DNA of 64,000 nucleotides from Chloroflexota bacterium. GTDB lineage: Bacteria; Chloroflexota; Anaerolineae; Anaerolineales; Villigracilaceae. The position numbers and the translations under genes were made by a program. Location: the NCBI GenBank assembly GCA_016234555.1, contig JACRBJ010000074.1, positions 1 to 64,000 of the forward strand, in the 5' to 3' direction. The notes beneath the pieces are model-generated. The model saw only the letters and a list, made by a program, of their open reading frames with translations. It had not been told where the DNA came from and did not search any database. Below are positions 60,108-64,000 of the stretch, in pieces. Positions within the stretch are counted from its first letter, which is position 1. Each line of letters opens with the position of its first letter.

Positions 60108-60248
60108 TTATTCTTCTTCTGTGATGATGCTCAACTGACCACAAGCCGCGCCTGCCTCAACTTCCGCCTGGGTCGCGATGGCTACGGCGTAGTCGAAGCC
60201 GGCCTGTTCGAGTTGCTGTTGTATCTGTTCCATGTTTCCTCCTTTCAT
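60108..60248 (-). CDS. Short frame carrying the AACGQL motif, C-terminal piece of a split Cfr/RlmN-like enzyme
   Basis: The ATG at 60248 overlaps the stop of the preceding radical SAM gene (ATGA) and gives 46 residues. A second ATG at 60233, with a perfect AAGGAGG five bases before it, gives 41. The peptide has a helical stretch (EQIQQQLEQAGFDYAVAIA) and then EAGAACGQLSIITEEE. In RlmN and Cfr the C-terminus aligns as a helix, a strand and DIDAACGQL, where the Cys carries the methyl group during catalysis (Cys355 in E. coli RlmN, Cys338 in Cfr); here it is Cys31 of the 41-residue form. So the methyl-carrier segment appears to be encoded apart from the radical SAM domain. The alternative is a one-base deletion in the T-run just upstream, either natural or a sequencing error. 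Confidence 0.7.
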   Translation of the reverse strand: MKGGNMEQIQQQLEQAGFDYAVAIATQAEVEAGAACGQLSIITEEE

Positions 60249-61036
60249 AAAAGGTTGGTTTGGGTAATGATGCCTGTCCCCATGTTGTTTTCGTCGCTGA
60301 TACAGTTCGGGTTGATGGGACTCAGCTTTACAAAGTGCACCTTCGGATCGAACCAGCGCTGCAAAGCCTGAATGGAGAAATCATCTTCCCGAACCAGGGT
60401 CAGGTTGACGGTTGTTTTGAGGTCGCTTGCCGTGCGGACTTTCCCGATCTCTTCGAGCGACATCTTCCGCGGGTAGGGGATCAGCCAGTCGCGGTAGGAT
60501 TCATCGAAGGAGTGGATGCTGAATTGCAGGGTGATGTTGTCCCGAATCCACGAGAAATCCGAACCCTTCACCCCGATGGTGCTGACGTAGTGATGGACGT
60601 TTGGAAATCTGCGGTTGACCTCTTCGATGGCTTCCCGCACAGCGCCCAGGTTCAGGAACGGCTCGCCCATGCGGGTGTAGTTGATCTTGAACTCCAGGCT
60701 TTTCGACGGGTCGAATTCGGGGTTCTGCCCGAGGATGAATTCGATCTGGCTGAGAATCTCATCGGAGCGCAGGTAGCGGCAGCGGGGCAGGCTGGCGGTG
60801 GCGCAGAACTTGCAGCCCACGGGACATCCGCTCATCACCGAAACGCCGATCATCCAGCGCTCCGCGCGGCTGCCAACATCGCCGCTGCGAAGGGCGTTTT
60901 GATTCCTGCCGATGGCGTCTTTTGTGTAGTAGGGAAGGAAGGTATCCGTCACTTCGATTGGATAGCCATCCCCGGTCTCCAGGGCATACACAATGCCGTT
61001 CGTAAATTGCTTTTCCTTGATCTTCCGTATGGACAT
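60245..61036 (-). CDS. Cfr/RlmN-like radical SAM protein lacking its C-terminal Cys segment
   Basis: 263 residues. The cluster motif CPVGCKFC (Cys71, 75, 78), preceded by GVSVMSG and followed by RYLRSDEILSQIEFIL, plus MGEPFLNLGAVREAI and FSIHSFDESYRDWLIPY, all match RlmN/Cfr order. Those enzymes methylate adenosine in 23S rRNA or tRNA. Three oddities: the N-terminal RNA-binding domain is absent; the second catalytic Cys of RlmN/Cfr, seven residues before the first cluster Cys, is Gly64; and the protein stops after SPINPNCISDENNMGTGI, where Cfr continues into its CGQL segment. That segment is encoded by the next, overlapping frame. A good GGAGG precedes the ATG, 15 bases after the phosphoribosyltransferase gene. 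The substrate is unknown. Confidence 0.8.
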   Translation of the reverse strand: MSIRKIKEKQFTNGIVYALETGDGYPIEVTDTFLPYYTKDAIGRNQNALRSGDVGSRAERWMIGVSVMSGCPVGCKFCATASLPRCRYLRSDEILSQIEFILGQNPEFDPSKSLEFKINYTRMGEPFLNLGAVREAIEEVNRRFPNVHHYVSTIGVKGSDFSWIRDNITLQFSIHSFDESYRDWLIPYPRKMSLEEIGKVRTASDLKTTVNLTLVREDDFSIQALQRWFDPKVHFVKLSPINPNCISDENNMGTGIITQTNLL

Positions 61037-61051
61037 GATTCCTCCGATTGT

Positions 61052-62395
61052 CTACCAGACCCGCTCCAGGTTTTCGTTCATGCCCACCTTGCGCCCCACC
61101 TTCGCCATGTCGATCCATTCACCGTGAATTTTCACCCGCACCACGTCCGCGGTGAAATCGGTGGTCGTGCCGTTGCCGTTGCTAAAGAGATACGAACCGA
61201 CGGCGTAAATATCCACTGGCACTTCCAGCTTTTCGAACTTGCGGATTTTTTCTGGATTGAATCCGCCCGAGACGACGATTTTTACTCTGCGACAAAATTC
61301 CCGCGCCCGCTCCTTCCACGCCTCGGGCAGGGTCCAGTTTTCCCAGGCATGGTCCAACCCCTGGCGGACGTTGAACACAAGCCTCGGGTTGACTCCCAGG
61401 TCGAGGGCAGGGTCACCCAGCGGCTGGACGGAAACATCGCGCAGGCTTCCGCTTGTGTCCAGCCGCACGCCGTACAAGCGATATTTCTTCGCCTCTTCCT
61501 TATCCCCTTCATCCACCAACTCGCGGTATCTGGCAAACATCTTTTCCAGCACACGCAGCGAATCGCGGACGGAGTCATTGTTGAAATCCACCAGCGCGAT
61601 GCGCGGAATTTGGGCGGGCAGGATGCGCGAGAACGCCATCATTGCTTCGGCGGTGTCGCCGAGGAAGGACGCAATCGCGGCATGAGCCACTGTCCCGCCG
61701 CCCGCGCCACCCCACCAGTCGCCCTGCGCATCGGTCGAGACAAAGGCGCCGACATCGTGGGCATGGTCGCGGTTAAAACGCTGCAGGGCAATGTTGTAGG
61801 CGTAGCCATCCGCCGCCTGGACTTCATGCAGGTCGAAGCGGGCGGGGAAGAACAAAACAGGCTTGCCCTTCGACGCCACAAAGGTTTCATACACATTGGT
61901 CGCCACGCGGCTGGAGCGGGTGAGGATTCCCAGGGTGGGCGTTTCGAGCAGCGCGAAGTTGCGATAGCGTCCGCGCACTTTGATTACGGGTTGGATGTTC
62001 TTGGGATCGCCGTCATATTTGACAGTGGACCCATCCTGCACCGCCCAGACTTCGAGCTTGTCCGAGGTGTCGATGAATTTATCGCCTTCGAAATATCCCG
62101 TGCAGTGTCTGAGCATTTCGAGCGCCTTGTCCACGCCGACGACGGTGGTCTTGCCCATGCGGCGGGTAAACCACTGCATCTCCACCTCGATGTCGCCGAC
62201 GGCAATTTGTTCTGGCGAAATCCCCTGCGGCAGGTTGTGATTCTCCCCCGAATAGGTATATCCTTCCTGCGCGAGCACGGTCAACATGCGGTTGATGTTC
62301 TCGAAGTATTTATCCGAATACCATCCGCGCCTCATGCGTTCGATGTCGAGCTTGAAGGTTTCGTTCGTCAGTCGCTTGCCGTCAAATATGGACAT
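61052..62395 (-). CDS. pncB: Nicotinate phosphoribosyltransferase
   Basis: Joins nicotinate with phosphoribosyl pyrophosphate to give nicotinate mononucleotide in NAD salvage. 447 residues. The N-terminal LTNETFKLDIERMRRGWYSDKYFE, then LETPTLGILTRSSRVATN, FPARFDLHEVQAADGYAYNIAL and the C-terminal VVSGGFNPEKIRKFEKLEVPVDIYAVGSYLF follow the family. The usual glycine-rich phosphate site appears as GGAGGGTVAHAAIASF. It lies 31 bases after the nicotinamidase-type gene, whose product nicotinate it would use, and 15 bases before the radical SAM gene. Confidence 0.9.
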   Translation of the reverse strand: MSIFDGKRLTNETFKLDIERMRRGWYSDKYFENINRMLTVLAQEGYTYSGENHNLPQGISPEQIAVGDIEVEMQWFTRRMGKTTVVGVDKALEMLRHCTGYFEGDKFIDTSDKLEVWAVQDGSTVKYDGDPKNIQPVIKVRGRYRNFALLETPTLGILTRSSRVATNVYETFVASKGKPVLFFPARFDLHEVQAADGYAYNIALQRFNRDHAHDVGAFVSTDAQGDWWGGAGGGTVAHAAIASFLGDTAEAMMAFSRILPAQIPRIALVDFNNDSVRDSLRVLEKMFARYRELVDEGDKEEAKKYRLYGVRLDTSGSLRDVSVQPLGDPALDLGVNPRLVFNVRQGLDHAWENWTLPEAWKERAREFCRRVKIVVSGGFNPEKIRKFEKLEVPVDIYAVGSYLFSNGNGTTTDFTADVVRVKIHGEWIDMAKVGRKVGMNENLERVW

Positions 62396-62404
62396 GGTTC
62401 CTCA

Positions 62405-62426
62405 TTTACCAATTACGAATTACCGA
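62405..62426. repeat. TTACCAATTACGAATTACC repeat between the nicotinamidase and phosphoribosyltransferase genes
   Basis: TTTACCAATTACGAATTACC fills the short gap, the same kind of low-complexity wording as the spacers at 20082 and 37206. It leaves GAGGAACC as the only ribosome-site candidate for the downstream gene. Confidence 0.55.
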
Positions 62427-63431
62427 CTACCCCAACACATCGGTTGACTTGATGATCTTCATTCCCGCCTGCGCGAAGGATTCAAAGGCTTCGTCTGCCT
62501 GGTCGGTAAAGTCCGCGCCGGGGACGACGACGGGGGAGGTGCAGTCGTCGAGCAGGTACACTTTTTTCGCCAGTTCAGGATCTGTCGCGCGGATGTCATC
62601 CAGCAGGTCGGAAATCGTCCATGCCACACAATGGCTTTTCGCCTGTCCTGTGATGACCAGTGCGTCCACTTGTTTTAACTCTGCGATGAAGGCGTCGTTG
62701 TGCTTTCCAAGCGTTTCGCCCTTTGGACCCTTGGTCACGTCAGGGGTGATGACGGAGTAATGTTCCGTGAAGGGATGCTCTCCCTTGATCTCGAACTTCG
62801 GTTGTGACAGCCGCGCAATCGAATGGAAGAAGATTGCTTCCTCGACGGCTGGCACAAGGGCGTGTCCGATGCCGCCAAGCATGGCGTGATAGGGCCAGAT
62901 GGTCAGCGCGTATTTGCCGCGCTTGCGCAAGGTTTCGGCGTAATGGATCATCATCTTTTGTCCGTATTCGGGGGTGATGCCGTAGCGTGGCGCGAGGGCG
63001 GGGTTGAATTTCCATTCCTCGCGTTGCAGTTGCTCCGCCTGGATGACCGTGTACGGCGCGGGGTGATTCCCGTCCGCGTCCACGAAAAAGATGGGATGGA
63101 AGATTTGCTGCGAGAGGTGGGTATCCAGCGTGGCGGTGATGCTGGTGATGTTCCCGAGGTTGCGGTAGATGAATTCGCACAGGCGGACGTTGTCGTCCAC
63201 TGCGCCATGTCCGCTGCGCCCGCCGACGAAGAGTTCAAAGTTGGGGATGCAAAAGGTGTTTTGCACGTCCACAAGCAAAAGGGAGATTCGCTTCTTCGAA
63301 GCAGTGGCAGCTTCGAGGTCGTGTTGTTTTGCCCAATCGCGTGCCTGAGCTGCGCGGGCGGCGTAATCCACTTTCCAGATTTCGCCAACGCGCGTCGAGT
63401 CAAAAAAATCGGGGATGGGGAGTTGAATCAT
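62427..63431 (-). CDS. Isochorismatase-family hydrolase, likely nicotinamidase
   Basis: 334 residues from ATG 63431 (AGGAG upstream). The fold is seen as SLLLVDVQNTFCIPN (catalytic Asp region), TLDTHLSQQIFHPIFF (metal-binding Asp/His region) and GQAKSHCVAWTISDLL with the nucleophilic Cys, then LLDDCTSPVV. It is longer than typical nicotinamidases (about 210 residues), having an extra N-terminal part and an insertion around 150-200. The position between the NrtR-type regulator and nicotinate phosphoribosyltransferase supports nicotinamide deamidation to nicotinate. A related amidase activity cannot be excluded. Confidence 0.8.
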   Translation of the reverse strand: MIQLPIPDFFDSTRVGEIWKVDYAARAAQARDWAKQHDLEAATASKKRISLLLVDVQNTFCIPNFELFVGGRSGHGAVDDNVRLCEFIYRNLGNITSITATLDTHLSQQIFHPIFFVDADGNHPAPYTVIQAEQLQREEWKFNPALAPRYGITPEYGQKMMIHYAETLRKRGKYALTIWPYHAMLGGIGHALVPAVEEAIFFHSIARLSQPKFEIKGEHPFTEHYSVITPDVTKGPKGETLGKHNDAFIAELKQVDALVITGQAKSHCVAWTISDLLDDIRATDPELAKKVYLLDDCTSPVVVPGADFTDQADEAFESFAQAGMKIIKSTDVLG

Positions 63432-63439
63432 TGGGTCTC

Positions 63440-64000
63440 CTAGAAGAAAACGATTTGTTTCGATTTGAATTGATACAGCATGGCGGGACGGTGCGCACCT
63501 GCGAGGTCTCTCCTGCCTGTCTCTTTGAGCAGACCTGTGGCGAGCATTCGCTTGCGGAAGTTGCGCTTGTCGAGTTTGTCGTTGATGATGCACTCGTACA
63601 TGCTTTGCAACTCGGAGAGGCGGAACTGCTTCGGCATCAACCCGTAGACGATGTTGCTGTAGCTGACCTTCGCCCGCAGACGGTTGACGGCGTAATCCAG
63701 GATGTCTCTGTGGTCGAAGGCGAGTTTGGGCAGGTCGTCCACCGAAGCCCAGGTCAGGTCGGTGACTTTTGCGGTTTCGGGCTGCGGCAGGCTTTGCCAG
63801 GGGATGAGGGCGATGTAGGCGATGGTGATGACGCGGGAGCGCGGGTCGCGGTCTGGCGCGCCGAAGGTGTAGAGCTGTTCCATGTACACGTCGCTGACGG
63901 GCGCCTTTTCGTTGAGGACGCGCTGCGCGGCTTCGTCGAGGGATTCGCCTTCTTTTAGGAATCCGCCTGGCAGTGACCAGAATCCCTGAAAGGGGGACTC
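63440..64000 (-). CDS. nrtR: NrtR-type regulator: degenerate Nudix domain plus winged helix (5' partial)
   Basis: The frame runs off the right window edge, so its N-terminus is missing. The visible part starts in the Nudix region: WSLPGGFLKEGESLDEAAQRVLNEKAP. In a working Nudix box the segment would read REUXEE; here it is RVLNEK, so hydrolysis is unlikely. YMEQLYTFGAPDRDPRSRVITIAYIALIP follows. The C-terminal FRLSELQSMYECIINDKLDKRNFRKRMLATGLLKETG is a winged helix-turn-helix. This pairing is that of NrtR repressors, which sense NAD-related metabolites such as ADP-ribose. Its stop is 8 bases before the nicotinamidase-type gene, so it leads the operon; its operator must lie outside the window. 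Confidence 0.85.
   Translation of the reverse strand, partial: ESPFQGFWSLPGGFLKEGESLDEAAQRVLNEKAPVSDVYMEQLYTFGAPDRDPRSRVITIAYIALIPWQSLPQPETAKVTDLTWASVDDLPKLAFDHRDILDYAVNRLRAKVSYSNIVYGLMPKQFRLSELQSMYECIINDKLDKRNFRKRMLATGLLKETGRRDLAGAHRPAMLYQFKSKQIVFF

Noticed and set aside
60108..60233. The small frame as a RiPP precursor for the radical SAM enzyme
   Set aside because: A short peptide next to a radical SAM gene suggests this at first, but the AACGQL ending and the helix before it match the C-terminus of Cfr/RlmN far better than any leader-core layout, and no SPASM domain, protease or exporter is nearby.
60231..60260. Programmed -1 frameshifting joining the radical SAM gene to the AACGQL frame
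   Set aside because: CTTTTATGA could allow slippage, but the strong AAGGAGG and ATG after the stop are better explained by separate start. It cannot be excluded without experiments.
60260..62452. A 730-codon open frame on the plus strand
   Set aside because: It lies opposite the radical SAM and nicotinate phosphoribosyltransferase genes, both with clear family motifs. Its translation is His/Asp/Val-rich antisense text with no recognisable domain.
1..64000. tRNA or rRNA genes
   Set aside because: I looked for T-arm GTTCGANNC cores with paired stems and for conserved rRNA words and found none that fit.

Overview
The window looks like a chromosomal segment of a Chloroflexota bacterium, most likely class Anaerolineae. 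This is inferred from gene content and style, not from a database search. The pointers are a fused alpha-beta glycyl-tRNA synthetase, an ECF sigma factor carrying a membrane/DUF5667-like tail, a complete uninterrupted 14-gene nuo operon, and many short palindromic repeats lying both between and inside genes. I see no rRNA, tRNA, CRISPR array, transposase or integrase gene.

Layout. 1-11.3 kb: glyQS (5' end cut by the window edge), a membrane sigma-factor fusion, a TPR/TlpA-type thioredoxin protein, a GT-C glycosyltransferase on the minus strand, then dnaG and a primary-type sigma factor. 11.4-26.4 kb: nuoA to nuoN, encoding respiratory complex I in canonical order and ending in a terminator. 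26.4-39.1 kb: a fasciclin lipoprotein, a GAF-GAF-HD-GYP signalling protein with a DUF2721 partner, a Ddn-type reductase, an acyltransferase, a GNAT protein, a small holin-like protein, an HD hydrolase, a PhzF protein, a 49-aa membrane peptide, and a two-gene heterodimeric ABC exporter.

39.2-60.0 kb is an accessory region with every gene on the plus strand. It starts with an AT-rich membrane protein with a PIN-like domain. Next come single genes (Ser/Thr kinase, small membrane protein, lipoprotein, DHH phosphoesterase, membrane protein, TraX-like protein) separated by related non-coding repeats, which gives a cassette-like look. Then follows a tight run of poorly known genes rich in zinc-ribbon Cys pairs, two of which are paralogous, and finally a PH-like protein, a GNAT protein and several membrane proteins.

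64.0-60.1 kb (minus strand) is an NAD salvage operon: an NrtR-type regulator with a degenerate Nudix box, a nicotinamidase-type hydrolase and nicotinate phosphoribosyltransferase. Its last two genes together resemble a Cfr/RlmN-type radical SAM methyltransferase cut in two. The larger gene has the CxxxCxxC core. A separate 41-46 aa reading frame with its own strong Shine-Dalgarno sequence carries the AACGQL motif, which in RlmN and Cfr holds the methyl-carrying cysteine. I regard this as the most interesting item in the window.

Two patterns cut across the regions. Short palindromic or low-complexity repeats have entered several coding frames (glyQS, dnaG, nuoG, nuoL, an ABC exporter gene) without breaking them. 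Several genes also have a -10 box only 6-10 bases before the start codon, which suggests leaderless mRNAs.
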